DNA from: Phycisphaerales bacterium
GTDB lineage: Bacteria > Planctomycetota > Phycisphaerae > Phycisphaerales > UBA1924
Length of the DNA stretch: 64,000 nucleotides
Assembly (NCBI GenBank): GCA_040217175.1
Contig: JAVJNT010000001.1
Span: 1,116,001 to 1,180,000, forward strand
Direction: 5' to 3'
Shown here: one piece after another, positions 35,305 to 44,597 of the stretch
How the letters are laid out: the number at the start of each line of letters is the position of its first letter
Numbering within the stretch: position 1 is the stretch's first letter
The notes under the pieces: generated by a model
The model's database searches: none
What the model saw: the letters and a program-made list of their open reading frames with translations, nothing else
What the model was told of the DNA's origin: nothing
Made by a program: the position numbers and the translations under genes

Positions 35305-37053
35305 ATGACCACCGCCGCCGCACCGACGGGCCTGGTGCCCGAAGACATCGACGCCACCAACTGGGACAACGTCCGGCCGCTCTTCGACGAGCTTGCCGAG
35401 CGCCCGGTGCAGAGCAAGGACGAGCTCGAACGCTGGCTGGTCGATCGCAGCGAGCTCGAGGCGGCGTGCAGCGAAACGCAGGCGAACCTCTACATCGCGA
35501 TGACCTGCGACACCGCAAGTGAAGCCAAGCGGACCGCGTACACGAGCTTCCTTGAGAACGTCGCGCCCAAGCTCAAGCCCGCGGGCTTCAAGCTCGATCA
35601 GCGGCAGGTCGAGCTCGCCGACAAGCTCGGTCTTGGTGGCGAGCGGTACGAGGTGCTCGCGCGCGACGTGAAGGCAGACGTGGAGCTCTACCGCGACGAG
35701 AACGTGCCGCTGCAGACCGAGATCGACAAGGTCGAGCAGACGTACACCGAGACGGTGGGCGCGATGACGGTCGAATTCGACGGCGAGGAGAAGACGCTGC
35801 CGCAGATGGCCGTATACCTGCAGCAGACCGACCGCGGCGTGCGCGAGAAGGCGTGGCGGGGTATCGCCGAGCGCCGGCTGCAAGACGCGACCAAGATCAA
35901 CGGCATCTACGACCGCCTTCTCGAGCTGCGGCACCAGGTCGCGCGGAACGCGGGCCACGACGACTACGTGGGCTATGCATTCGCGTCGATGCACCGTTTT
36001 GACTACACGCCGGCGGATTGCAAGGACTTCCACGATGCGGTGGCGAAGGTGATCGTGCCGTTCAAGCGTTCGCTCGACGCGAAGCGGCGCGAGAAGATGG
36101 GCATCGATCCGCTCCGGCCCTGGGACCTGGCCGTAGATCCGCTGGGGCGCGAGCCGCTCAAGCCCTTCAAGGGCGGCGTCGAGCTCGTGAGCAAGTCGAA
36201 GGCGGCGTTCGACGCCATCGACCCGCGGCTTGCGACCATGTTCGCGACGCTGGGTGACGGCAGCAACAGCAACGGGCCCGCCGACGGCGCCCAGCTCGAC
36301 CTGGACAGCCGCAAGGGCAAGGGCCCGGGCGGGTACCAGTACATGCGCGACCGCGTGCGCGAGCCATTCATCTTCATGAACGCGGCCGGCCTGCATCGCG
36401 ACGTCGAGACCATGGTGCACGAGGCGGGGCACGCCTTCCACAGCATGATGTGCAAGGACGAGCCGCTGCTGCACTACCGGCACAGCCCGATCGAGTTCGC
36501 CGAGGTGGCGAGCATGTCGATGGAGCTCCTGAGCATGCCGCACTGGGGCGGGGCCAACGGCTTTTACGGCGACGAGGCCAAGCACGCCCGGGCGATTCGC
36601 GAGCAGCTGGAGGGCAGCGTCTCGACGCTGGCGTGGATCGCGACCATCGACGCGTTCCAGCACTTCATCTATAGCAACCCCGAGCACACGCATGAGGAAC
36701 GGACCGCGGCGTGGCTCGAGCTCGACGAGCGGTTTGGCAACGACGTGTCGTGGGACGGCCTGCAGCGCGAGCGCGAGACGCAGTGGCAGCGGCAGCTCCA
36801 TCTGTTCAGCCACCCGTTCTATTACATCGAGTATGGCATCGCCCAGCTCGGCGCGCTGCAGCTCTGGATGCGCTCGCTCGACGAGGGCGAGTCGACCGCC
36901 ATCGACGCGTACCTGCACGCGCTCTCGCTGGGTGGCTCGCGTCCGCTGCCCGAACTGTTCGAGGCGGCGGGCATCAAGCTGGACTTCTCGGTCGGCACGA
37001 TCTCGCGGCTGGTCGAGCGTGTCGAGGCCGAACTGTCCAAGCTGCCCGAGTAA
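35305..37053 (+). CDS. M3-family oligoendopeptidase (PepF-like)
   Basis: 582 residues from ATG 35305 (MTTAAAPTGLVPEDIDATNW). A zinc metallopeptidase that cleaves short peptides in the cytoplasm. The zinc site is HEAGH (His372, Glu373, His376) with the third ligand Glu400 in FAEVASMSMELLS. RFDYTPADCKDFHDAV and YEIEYGIAQLGALQLW-like segments (here HPFYYIEYGIAQLGALQLW) are typical of the PepF branch. It is followed after 35 bp by the M32 peptidase, suggesting a peptide-degradation operon. Confidence 0.92.
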   Translation: MTTAAAPTGLVPEDIDATNWDNVRPLFDELAERPVQSKDELERWLVDRSELEAACSETQANLYIAMTCDTASEAKRTAYTSFLENVAPKLKPAGFKLDQRQVELADKLGLGGERYEVLARDVKADVELYRDENVPLQTEIDKVEQTYTETVGAMTVEFDGEEKTLPQMAVYLQQTDRGVREKAWRGIAERRLQDATKINGIYDRLLELRHQVARNAGHDDYVGYAFASMHRFDYTPADCKDFHDAVAKVIVPFKRSLDAKRREKMGIDPLRPWDLAVDPLGREPLKPFKGGVELVSKSKAAFDAIDPRLATMFATLGDGSNSNGPADGAQLDLDSRKGKGPGGYQYMRDRVREPFIFMNAAGLHRDVETMVHEAGHAFHSMMCKDEPLLHYRHSPIEFAEVASMSMELLSMPHWGGANGFYGDEAKHARAIREQLEGSVSTLAWIATIDAFQHFIYSNPEHTHEERTAAWLELDERFGNDVSWDGLQRERETQWQRQLHLFSHPFYYIEYGIAQLGALQLWMRSLDEGESTAIDAYLHALSLGGSRPLPELFEAAGIKLDFSVGTISRLVERVEAELSKLPE

Positions 37054-37088
37054 TCACGAACCTTCAGAATTCCTTCGGAGAACACCGC

Positions 37089-38612
37089 ATGTCGAAGTAC
37101 GCCGAGTTGTGCGCCTACGCGCGTCAGGGGGCCACGCTTCGGTCCATCGCCGCCCTGCTGGGGTGGGACCAGGAAACCTACATGCCCAAGGGCGGCGGCG
37201 AGGCCCGGGCCGAGCAGATGGCGTTGCTCGCCGGCATGATGCACGAGCGCGGCACGTCGACGGAGATGGGCGACCTGATCTCGGCGGCCGAGGGCGAGGG
37301 CCTGAACGACCAGCAGCGGGCGTGCGTGCGCGAGTTCCGGCGGGACTACGACAAGCGGACGAAGCTGCCCAAGTCGCTCGTCGAAGAGCTTGCGCGCACG
37401 GGAAGCAAGGCCCAGGACGTGTGGAAGCACGCGCGCAAGAACAACGACTTCAAGACCTTCGAGCCCTGGCTGAGCAAGATGGTCGACCTGTCTCGGCAGA
37501 AGGCCGAAGCCTACGGCTATGCGGGCGAGCTCTACGACGCGCTGCTCGACGAGTACGAGCCCAACGCGACGGCCAAGGAGGTCGAGGACGTCTTCACGCC
37601 GCTGGGCGAGCAGCTCTCGGCGCTCGTCAAGGAGCTAACCGAGAGCGGAACCGCGCCAGACGACGCACCGACGAAGGTTCATGCGCCCGAGGAACGCCAG
37701 CACGCGCTGGGCATGCACGTGCTCCGGGCCATCGGCTTCGACCTCGACGCCGGCCGGCTGGACATCACCACGCACCCCTTCTGCGAGGGACTTGCGCCCG
37801 GCGACACGCGGCTGACGACGCGCTACGACGAGGAGTACTTCCCCGGCGCGCTCTACGGCACGATGCACGAGGCCGGCCACGGCATGTACGAGCAGGGTCT
37901 GCCCAAGGGCGGCACGCATGAAGGACCGGGCGGCGCGCAGGTCAACAGCTTCGGCACGCCGCTGGCCGACGACATCTCGCTGGGCATCCACGAGAGCCAG
38001 AGCCGGATGTGGGAGAACATGGTCGGCCGCAGCCGACCGTTCTGGACCTGGATCTACAAGGAAGCGTGCGACCAGTTCGCCGAACTTGGCAAGTTCGAGC
38101 AGGAAGAGGTCTACCGCGCCGTCAACATCGTGCGGCCGACGTTCATCCGCGTCGAGGCCGACGAGGGCACGTACAACCTGCACGTGATGCTGCGCTTCGG
38201 TATCGAGCGGGCGATGCTTTCGGGCGACCTGTCGGTCGCCGATCTGCCAGGCGCCTGGAACGCCCGTTTCAAGGAACTGCTGGGGCTCGACGTGCCCGAC
38301 GACACCAACGGCTGCCTGCAGGACGTGCACTGGAGCTTCGGGCTGTTCGGCTACTTCCCGACGTACACGCTGGGCAACCTCTATGCCGCCCAGTTCTGGC
38401 AGACGATCAACAACGACCTGCCGGGGCTCGAGGACGAGTTCGCCAAGGGCGACTTCGGCCGGCTCAAGCAATGGCTGAACACCAACATCCACTCGCACGG
38501 CCGGCGGTACGGCGCGGGCGAGCTGTGCGAGAAGGTCACCGGGCGGCCGCTCGAGAGCCAGCCGCTGATGGACTACCTGGGCGGTAAGCTCCGTGAGGTG
38601 TACAAGCTCTGA
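37089..38612 (+). CDS. M32-family carboxypeptidase Taq
   Basis: 507 residues, the usual length. A metal-dependent carboxypeptidase that trims C-terminal residues. HEAGH (His260-His264) and the nearby HESQSRMWEN (Glu302) form the metal site. The family signature DVHWSFGLFGYFPTYTLGN lies near residue 415. QETYMPKGGGEARAEQMALL at the N-terminus corresponds to the M32 WDQxTxMP block. No signal peptide. It is probably co-transcribed with the M3 gene. Confidence 0.95.
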   Translation: MSKYAELCAYARQGATLRSIAALLGWDQETYMPKGGGEARAEQMALLAGMMHERGTSTEMGDLISAAEGEGLNDQQRACVREFRRDYDKRTKLPKSLVEELARTGSKAQDVWKHARKNNDFKTFEPWLSKMVDLSRQKAEAYGYAGELYDALLDEYEPNATAKEVEDVFTPLGEQLSALVKELTESGTAPDDAPTKVHAPEERQHALGMHVLRAIGFDLDAGRLDITTHPFCEGLAPGDTRLTTRYDEEYFPGALYGTMHEAGHGMYEQGLPKGGTHEGPGGAQVNSFGTPLADDISLGIHESQSRMWENMVGRSRPFWTWIYKEACDQFAELGKFEQEEVYRAVNIVRPTFIRVEADEGTYNLHVMLRFGIERAMLSGDLSVADLPGAWNARFKELLGLDVPDDTNGCLQDVHWSFGLFGYFPTYTLGNLYAAQFWQTINNDLPGLEDEFAKGDFGRLKQWLNTNIHSHGRRYGAGELCEKVTGRPLESQPLMDYLGGKLREVYKL

Positions 38613-38618
38613 TCGAGC

Positions 38619-38825
38619 TCAGGCGTCGTCGCTCTTGCGGAGGCGGACCTCGTCGACGGTGGTCGTCGTCCGACGGAGGATGACTTCGTCGTTGTCGCCG
38701 ATCTCGCGCGGGGGCTTGTCGACCGTGGGATCGGTCTTCACGGCCTTGACGATCTCGCCGACGAAGGCGCCCAGGGAGCGCATCAGGCCCGGCTTGTTCT
38801 GGGACTGGTTTTGGTCTTCGCTCAT
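38619..38825 (-). CDS. Small protein coupled to the PfkB-family kinase
   Basis: 68 residues starting MSEDQNQSQNKPGLMRSLGAF. Its ATG overlaps the stop of the kinase gene (ATGA), so it is translationally coupled. It has an amphipathic N-terminal helix (LMRSLGAFVGEIVKAVKTD) and a charged end (VILRRTTTTVDEVRLRKSDDA). No known domain. Low complexity and small size call for caution, but the coupling and codon use support it. It is convergent with the M32 gene. Confidence 0.6.
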   Translation of the reverse strand: MSEDQNQSQNKPGLMRSLGAFVGEIVKAVKTDPTVDKPPREIGDNDEVILRRTTTTVDEVRLRKSDDA

Positions 38826-39850
38826 GCCTTGGCCTTGGCGGGAGTGGCACGGTTGATCGTGGGCGTCGGGAGCGTGCCGCGGAGGCGTTCGAAGTCCGGG
38901 CGTTTGAGCAGTTCGGTGCCGGGCGTGATGGCGGCGGCGGCGCCGGCGGCGACGCCGTCGCGAAGGATGTCCTCGGGCGAGCAGCCGCGCTCGATGGCCA
39001 GCACGGCCGCGGCGACCATGCTGTCGCCCGCGCCGGTGGCGCTCCTGACGTCGATCCTGGGCGCCGGGCAGTGGGCGTAACCGTCCTTGACGGCCAGGAC
39101 GGCGCCGTCGCCGCCCATGCTGACGAGCACGTACGTGATGTTGTGCTTCTGGGCGAGCTCGATCGCCGCAGCGCCGACGACGGCGTGGTCCGACTCGTCG
39201 GGATTCATGCCCCCCACCGCATCGGCGAGTTCGCGCCGGTTGGGCTTGACCATGCATACGCCCATTCCCAGTGCTTCGCGGAGCGCCGGTCCAGAGCTGT
39301 CGACGACGACGCGGCCACCAACGGCACGGACGCGCTCGATGATGGTGCGCACGAACGGTGGCTCGACGCCGGGGGGCAGGCTGCCGCTGATGACGGCAAG
39401 GCCGCCGCCCTCCATGTTGCCAACGCCGTCGACGAGCGCCTCGAGGCAGGCCTGCGCCTCGTCGTCGTTGAGCTCGGCGCCGGGCATGTTGAAGCGGAAC
39501 TGGTTGCCGGTGCTGGTCTCGGTGACGATAACGTTCTCTCGGGTGGGCGCATGGACGGGCACGCCGCGCTGGTCGCAGGCCTTGCCCGTGCAGTAGAAGC
39601 CGACCAGGAACTTGAGCAGGTCGCCCGTCTTGCCGCCGGCGGGGAAGACCGCGGTCGATTTGCCGCCGATCTCGGCGATGGCCCGGGTGACGTTGAGCCC
39701 CCCACCGCCCGGCTCGCGCCGCGGCGTGCCGCAGCGCAGCTTGTGCTCGGGCTCGACCTTCTCGACCTCGACGCCCATGTCGATGCACGGGTTGAGGGTG
39801 AGGGTGAAGATGCGTGCGGGGGCGTCGGGGTTGGCGTCGGAGGGTGCCAT
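38822..39850 (-). CDS. PfkB-family phosphofructokinase-type hexose kinase
   Basis: 342 residues of the ribokinase/PfkB fold, in the branch of 1-phosphofructokinase, PfkB and tagatose-6-phosphate kinase. The N-terminal signature is TLTLNPCIDMG with GGGGLNVTRAIAEIGG. The C-terminal PfkB signature VRSATGAGDSMVAAAV holds the catalytic Asp. VVISGSLPPGVE-like (AVISGSLPPGVEPPF) and VKPNRRELADAVG are family segments. Whether fructose-1-phosphate, fructose-6-phosphate or tagatose-6-phosphate is the substrate cannot be told. No PTS gene is nearby. Confidence 0.9.
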   Translation of the reverse strand: MAPSDANPDAPARIFTLTLNPCIDMGVEVEKVEPEHKLRCGTPRREPGGGGLNVTRAIAEIGGKSTAVFPAGGKTGDLLKFLVGFYCTGKACDQRGVPVHAPTRENVIVTETSTGNQFRFNMPGAELNDDEAQACLEALVDGVGNMEGGGLAVISGSLPPGVEPPFVRTIIERVRAVGGRVVVDSSGPALREALGMGVCMVKPNRRELADAVGGMNPDESDHAVVGAAAIELAQKHNITYVLVSMGGDGAVLAVKDGYAHCPAPRIDVRSATGAGDSMVAAAVLAIERGCSPEDILRDGVAAGAAAAITPGTELLKRPDFERLRGTLPTPTINRATPAKAKA

Positions 39851-39877
39851 GATCCATGGTATCGGCGTTTCCTGCGA

Positions 39878-40687
39878 TCAAGAAGAGCGCAGGAAGTCCG
39901 CAACAAGGCGATTGAACACCTCCGGCCGCTCCATGTTCAGCATGTGTGCTACGCCGGAGATGATCTCCACGCGGGCGTCAGGAAGTTTGTCGCCGAGCTG
40001 TCTCGCCGTCTCGATCTTCTCGGGCAGGTCGAGGTCTCCGCACAGCACGAGAGTCGGCATCGTCAGCTCGGCCAGCCGGGTGATCGCGGGCGGGTCTGGC
40101 TCGATCTCGTCGACCTCGGGGCCCTCGGGCTCGGGTACCTCGAAGGCAGCCATTTGCATGGTGCGCACCGACTCGCGGACGGCGGGGTCGACTTCGTTCG
40201 GCTGGCGGTGTGGTCCGTCGACCCACAGCCGGAGGTTCAGCTCGGTTGCGGCCTCGAGATCGCGCGCGTCGAGCAGGGACTCTTCTTCGACCCAGGAGGA
40301 CCGGATGCGCTCGCTGGGCGTCTCGCCGCGGATGCTCGGGGCGCCGAGCACCAGGCGGCCGACGCGATCGGGGTGGGCCAGGGCCAGCTCAATGGCTACG
40401 ACGCCACCGAACGAGACGCCGACGACGTGCGCACGCTCGATGCCCAGTTCGTCGAGCAGGCCGACGGCATCTTGGTGGTTGCTGAACTCGCCGGGCGGCA
40501 GCGACGAATCACCGAAGCCCCGCATGTCGTAGCGGATCGTTCGAAAGTGCTCGGCGATCGTCGCGACGTTGGCATCCCACATGCGGCGATCGGCGACGCC
40601 GGCGTGGATGAACAGCACCGGATCGCCGTCGCCCTGGACGTCGTAGGCGATACGGGCGTCGTTGGTGGTTGCGTGCCGCGTGCGCAT
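39878..40687 (-). CDS. Alpha/beta hydrolase
   Basis: 269 residues. VLFIHAGVADRRMWD is the oxyanion segment, GVSFGG holds the nucleophile Ser92, GDLDLPE the acid and GVAHMLNMERP the histidine, so the triad is complete. YDMRGFGDSSLP is the usual strand-4 signature. Close to 3-oxoadipate enol-lactonase-type and epoxide-hydrolase-like members. The substrate is unknown. No signal peptide. The gene sits between the kinase and a dockerin-type gene, all on the minus strand. Confidence 0.88.
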   Translation of the reverse strand: MRTRHATTNDARIAYDVQGDGDPVLFIHAGVADRRMWDANVATIAEHFRTIRYDMRGFGDSSLPPGEFSNHQDAVGLLDELGIERAHVVGVSFGGVVAIELALAHPDRVGRLVLGAPSIRGETPSERIRSSWVEEESLLDARDLEAATELNLRLWVDGPHRQPNEVDPAVRESVRTMQMAAFEVPEPEGPEVDEIEPDPPAITRLAELTMPTLVLCGDLDLPEKIETARQLGDKLPDARVEIISGVAHMLNMERPEVFNRLVADFLRSS

Positions 40688-40696
40688 GCCGGGAGG

Positions 40697-41347
40697 CTAC
40701 GGGCAGCCAACGGTGAAGGCATTCTGGAAGGCCAGGAAGTCGAAGATGGTCAGGGCGCGGTCGCAGTCGAAGTCGGCCGCGAGACTGCCAGCATCGAACA
40801 GGTTCTGGAACGCGAGGAAGTCGAACACGGTGAGCGCACCATCGGCGTCGAGGTCGGCCTCGCATCCCGGATCGATTCGGATCGAGACGCCGCCGAGGTT
40901 GTCGCCGCACGCGGCCGCGGGCCCGTCAGGGATGAAGAAGCGAACCGTGCCCTCTTCGCACAGACGCACCATGACGCGGTGGCGGTTGACCAGCCCGCCG
41001 GGCTCGGTGCTGGCGATGACGGCGCCGCCCAGCGAGGTCACGTCGGCACCGCCGCCCGAGGCAGAGAAGAGCGTCCACCACCCGGTCGCGCAAAAGAAGC
41101 CGTCTGGATCGCAGCCCGAGACCGCGCCGCCCCACGCGTTCCACGACAGGAAGCTGCCGCCCTCGGCCGGCCCGATGGCCGTGGCGACGTAGGTGCCCGC
41201 CGGCAGCACGACGAACTGACCTCCGCCCGCGCCGCTGCAATCGTCTACCCCGTCGAGGTTCACGATGGTCTGGCCGAAGGCGGACTGATTGCACGTGAAC
41301 GCGGCCGTCCCCAGGACGGCCACCACGATCGAGATGCAACGCTGCAT
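40697..41347 (-). CDS. Secreted protein with GC-type dockerin tail
   Basis: 216 residues; CACAGGAGACGTCCC precedes the ATG. Signal peptide MQRCISIVVAVLGTAAFTCNQSAFGQ. The ~125-residue body (FVVLPAGTYVATAIGPAEGG, WWTLFSASGGG, VRLCEEGTVRFFIPDG) looks like a small beta-sandwich; I do not recognise the family. The first calcium loop is regular (DLDADGALTVFDF). The second, DFDCDRALTIFDF, has Cys and Arg at positions normally Gly, so it may bind calcium poorly. It ends TVGCP. Confidence 0.83.
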   Translation of the reverse strand: MQRCISIVVAVLGTAAFTCNQSAFGQTIVNLDGVDDCSGAGGGQFVVLPAGTYVATAIGPAEGGSFLSWNAWGGAVSGCDPDGFFCATGWWTLFSASGGGADVTSLGGAVIASTEPGGLVNRHRVMVRLCEEGTVRFFIPDGPAAACGDNLGGVSIRIDPGCEADLDADGALTVFDFLAFQNLFDAGSLAADFDCDRALTIFDFLAFQNAFTVGCP

Positions 41348-41489
41348 GGGACGTCTCCTGTGTGCATCCCCGCTCCTGGCAGTCTACCCGATCCTGATGT
41401 GATGCCAGTCAGGGAATGTGCCCATCGTCAGGGGTGGATCGGCCCGTAGAGCCGCCCTGAGGCCGTCTGGCACGAACCTACCATGACGT

Positions 41490-42917
41490 ATGCACGCCTA
41501 CGACAGCATCCTCGACGCCATCGGCAACACCCCGCTCGTCCGCCTGAACAAGGTCGTCCCGCCCGGGGCGGCCACGGTCTACGCCAAGTGCGAGTTCATG
41601 AATCCGGCCGGGTCCATCAAGGATCGCATGGCCTGGCACATCATCCGCCGGGCCGAGGAGGAGGGCCTGCTGAAGCCCGGCGGGACCATCGTCGAGAACA
41701 CCAGCGGCAACACCGGGGCGGGGGCGGCGATGGCGGCGGCGGCGCTCGGATATCGGGCGGTCTTCACCATGCCCGACAAGATGAGCCAGGAGAAGATCGA
41801 CGCGCTTCGGGCCTTCGGGTCCGAGGTCATCATCACGCCTACGGATGTGCCCGGCGATAGCCCCGAGCACTACGTGAACCGGGCCAAGGCCGTTGCGGCC
41901 GAGACGCCCAACGCCTTCTACATGGACCAGTACCACAACCAGTGGAACATCGAGGCCCACGAGCAATCGACAGGCCCCGAGTTGTTCGAGCAGACCGATG
42001 GGGGCAAGGTCGACGCGATCGTCGTGGGCACGGGCACCGGCGGCACGATCTCGGGCATCGGACGATACTTCAAGAGGATGCAGAAGGACTCGGACCACAC
42101 CACGCTCATCGTCGGCGTCGACCCGCTGGGCAGCGTGCACTACAGCATCTTCAACACCGGCGAGCCCAGCACGCCCTACGTCTACAAGGTGGAGGGGCTC
42201 GGCGAAGACATCGTGTGCCAGGCTTTCGACCCGAGCGTGGTCGACGAGATGCACCAGGTCAGCGACTACGAGTGCTTCAGCATGGCGCGTCGGCTGATCA
42301 GAGAAGAAGGCCTGTACTGCGGCGGCTCCTCGGGCGGCATGGCGTACGTCGCCATCGAGGTGGCCAAGCGGCTCGGTGAAGGCAAGAGCGTCATCGCCAT
42401 CTGCCCAGACTCGGCCGGCCGCTACATCACCAAGTACCTCAGGGACGACTGGATGAAGATGCACGGCTTCCTCGAGAAGCCGCGCGGGCTCGGCGTCGTC
42501 GGCGACCTCATCCAGAACGAAGCCGCCGTCGTCACCGTGCACGAGGACAAGCCCCTGCGCGACGTCATCGACCTCATGCGCCGCCACGGCATCAGCCAGG
42601 TGCCCGTCACCGACGACCAGGGCAAGCCGCTGGGCATGGTGCACGAGATCGACATCCTCCGCGGCCTGCAGAAGGACGCCGTGACGACCGACTCGCCCGT
42701 GCGCGACATCGAGACGCAGATCGGCGGCATCCTGAGCCCGTCGGCGCGCGTCGAGGAGCTCTACGGCGTGTTCGGCGAGCAGCAGGCCGCCATCGTCGTC
42801 AACGAAGGACGCATCATCGGCGTGTTGAGCGAGATCGACCTGATCGAGCACCTGGCAAGGGTCGGCGGCGCGGGCAGCAACGGCGTGGCCAGCGGGATGC
42901 AGCAGGCGGGCGTCTGA
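41490..42917 (+). CDS. cbs: Cystathionine beta-synthase with CBS domains
   Basis: 475 residues. A PLP-dependent fold-type II enzyme joining serine (or O-acetylserine) and homocysteine. AIGNTPLVRL, the PLP lysine in GSIKDR (Lys44), the NTSGNTGAG loop (70-78), GTGTGGTISGIGRYFK and YCGGSSGGMA are present. The C-terminal ~125 residues contain a pair of CBS domains (RDVIDLMRRHGISQVPVTDD; EQQAAIVVNEGRIIGVLSEIDLI), the regulatory module of eukaryotic and some bacterial CBS enzymes. A heme-binding N-terminal extension is absent. It can pair with the gamma-synthase/lyase at 54.8 kb. Confidence 0.92.
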   Translation: MHAYDSILDAIGNTPLVRLNKVVPPGAATVYAKCEFMNPAGSIKDRMAWHIIRRAEEEGLLKPGGTIVENTSGNTGAGAAMAAAALGYRAVFTMPDKMSQEKIDALRAFGSEVIITPTDVPGDSPEHYVNRAKAVAAETPNAFYMDQYHNQWNIEAHEQSTGPELFEQTDGGKVDAIVVGTGTGGTISGIGRYFKRMQKDSDHTTLIVGVDPLGSVHYSIFNTGEPSTPYVYKVEGLGEDIVCQAFDPSVVDEMHQVSDYECFSMARRLIREEGLYCGGSSGGMAYVAIEVAKRLGEGKSVIAICPDSAGRYITKYLRDDWMKMHGFLEKPRGLGVVGDLIQNEAAVVTVHEDKPLRDVIDLMRRHGISQVPVTDDQGKPLGMVHEIDILRGLQKDAVTTDSPVRDIETQIGGILSPSARVEELYGVFGEQQAAIVVNEGRIIGVLSEIDLIEHLARVGGAGSNGVASGMQQAGV

Positions 42918-42959
42918 CGCGCTCGCCGACGCCACGTCCGCGTCGATACCATCCCCGCG

Positions 42960-44468
42960 ATGACGACCGGCTACACCAAGATGCGGCTCAGCCCGCAGCA
43001 GATCCAGCGGCGCCGCAAGGTCGTCGATCCCGTGCAGCACGCGTTCGAGGCCGGTCGGCTGGCCGAGGCGCACGAGCTCGCGATGGCCGGGCTCAAGAAG
43101 CTGCCCGGCGATGCCCAATTGCACCTGTTCCTGGCCGCTATCGCCGAGCGGACGGGCGACGTGGAGATGGTGCGCCACCACGGCCGCAAGGCGCTCGGCC
43201 AGGGGCCCAACGCCGGGGCGTTCGCCGTGCTCAGCCGGCTCGAACGCCGGGCGGCCAACACCGAGCTTGCCCTCGAGCTCTGCGACAAGGCGCTCGAGCT
43301 CATCCCCGGCGACGTGCCGCTGCGGATCCACCGGGCCGGCTGCCTGGAAGAGGCGGGCCGCACGGACGAGGCACGGGCCGTCGTCGACGCCATGGTCGAA
43401 GAGCTGACCGCACGCAACCAGCCGCTGCCCCCGCACCTGCGCTACGAGCAGGCCAAGCTGCGCATGCAGGACAAGGACTACGACGGCGCCATCGAGATCA
43501 TCGACGCCCTGAGCGGCGCGGTCGACACCCCCCACGAGCTTCGCAGCGCCGCCTGGCACCTGCGGGCCAAGACGCTCGATCGGGCGGGCCGGTACGCCGA
43601 GGCCTTCGACGCGGCGACCACCGGCAACGAGCTGGACGCCAAGCCGTTCGACCCCGAGCAGTACGAGCGCGAGACGACGGCCATCATCGAGACGTGGTCC
43701 AAGGACAACATGGCGTCGTTCCCCGAGAGCTCGTGCACCAGCGAGGTTCCGGTCTTCGTCGCCGGCATGCCGCGCTCGGGCACCAGCCTGCTCGACCAGA
43801 TCATCCACGCCCACCCCAAGGGCGCGGGCGTGGGCGAGCTCGACACGCTGGAACGCTTCTATGCGCAGGCGATGGCGGCCTACAAGCCCGATGCGCCCGA
43901 GGGCAAGCGGTTCGGCAGCCTGAACAAGTTCAAGTGGACGCGGGCCGCCGAAGACTACGTGCGCGAGGTCTCCAAGGCGTCGCCCGGCGCCGAGCGCATC
44001 GTCAACAAGGCCATCGGCAACACGCGCATCGCCGGCTTGCTCGCTCGGCTGTTCCCCAACACCCGCATCATCCACATCCGGCGGGACCCGCGCGACGTCG
44101 CCATCTCGTGCTACATGGGCGCCTTCAACAACCTGGCCATGCCGTGGACCACGCGGCTGGAGTGGGTCGCGCGGGCCTACGAGCAGAGCGAGCGACTGAT
44201 GGACCACTGGAAGGCGACGCTCGACGTCCCCATCCTCGACGTGCGCTACGAGGACCTCGTGGCCGATCCGGGGACGCAATTGCCGCGGGTCATCGAGTTC
44301 TTAGGGCTCGAATGGGACGAGGCCTGCCGCGACTTCTACAAGACCAAGCGGACCCTGCGGACGCTCAGCTACGACCAGGTCAACCGGCCGCTCTATACGT
44401 CGTCGGCCGGCCGGCACGCGAACTACGCCGAGCAGGTCCGGGGCGTCGACTTCCCGGCCTATCCCTGA
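42960..44468 (+). CDS. TPR-containing sulfotransferase family protein
   Basis: 502 residues. Residues ~25-230 are tandem TPR-like helices (HAFEAGRLAEAHELAMAGLKKLP; AAWHLRAKTLDRAGRYAEAFDAA). Residues ~260-490 form a sulfotransferase domain: the PAPS 5'-phosphosulfate loop GMPRSGTSLLDQI (from residue 269) and the 3'-phosphate motif RIIHIRRDPRDVAISCYM. Proteins of this architecture transfer sulfate to carbohydrate or protein hydroxyls, or modify Tyr, in Planctomycetes and Proteobacteria. No PAPS-making gene is adjacent. Separated by 42 bp from cbs and possibly co-transcribed. Confidence 0.9.
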   Translation: MTTGYTKMRLSPQQIQRRRKVVDPVQHAFEAGRLAEAHELAMAGLKKLPGDAQLHLFLAAIAERTGDVEMVRHHGRKALGQGPNAGAFAVLSRLERRAANTELALELCDKALELIPGDVPLRIHRAGCLEEAGRTDEARAVVDAMVEELTARNQPLPPHLRYEQAKLRMQDKDYDGAIEIIDALSGAVDTPHELRSAAWHLRAKTLDRAGRYAEAFDAATTGNELDAKPFDPEQYERETTAIIETWSKDNMASFPESSCTSEVPVFVAGMPRSGTSLLDQIIHAHPKGAGVGELDTLERFYAQAMAAYKPDAPEGKRFGSLNKFKWTRAAEDYVREVSKASPGAERIVNKAIGNTRIAGLLARLFPNTRIIHIRRDPRDVAISCYMGAFNNLAMPWTTRLEWVARAYEQSERLMDHWKATLDVPILDVRYEDLVADPGTQLPRVIEFLGLEWDEACRDFYKTKRTLRTLSYDQVNRPLYTSSAGRHANYAEQVRGVDFPAYP

Positions 44469-44597
44469 GGACGCGGTTTCCCGGCCAAAAAGCCCTTGCA
44501 ATCCCTCGTCGTTTCGGCGACAATGGGGCCGGATTGCGGCCCGGCTCGTCTCCTGCGAGAAGCCCGCCCGGGAAGGGGCCGCCACGAGGAGACCACG

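Noticed and set aside
35062-36918. 618-codon minus-strand frame opposite the M3 peptidase
   Set aside because: Antisense to an intact metallopeptidase with complete zinc site.
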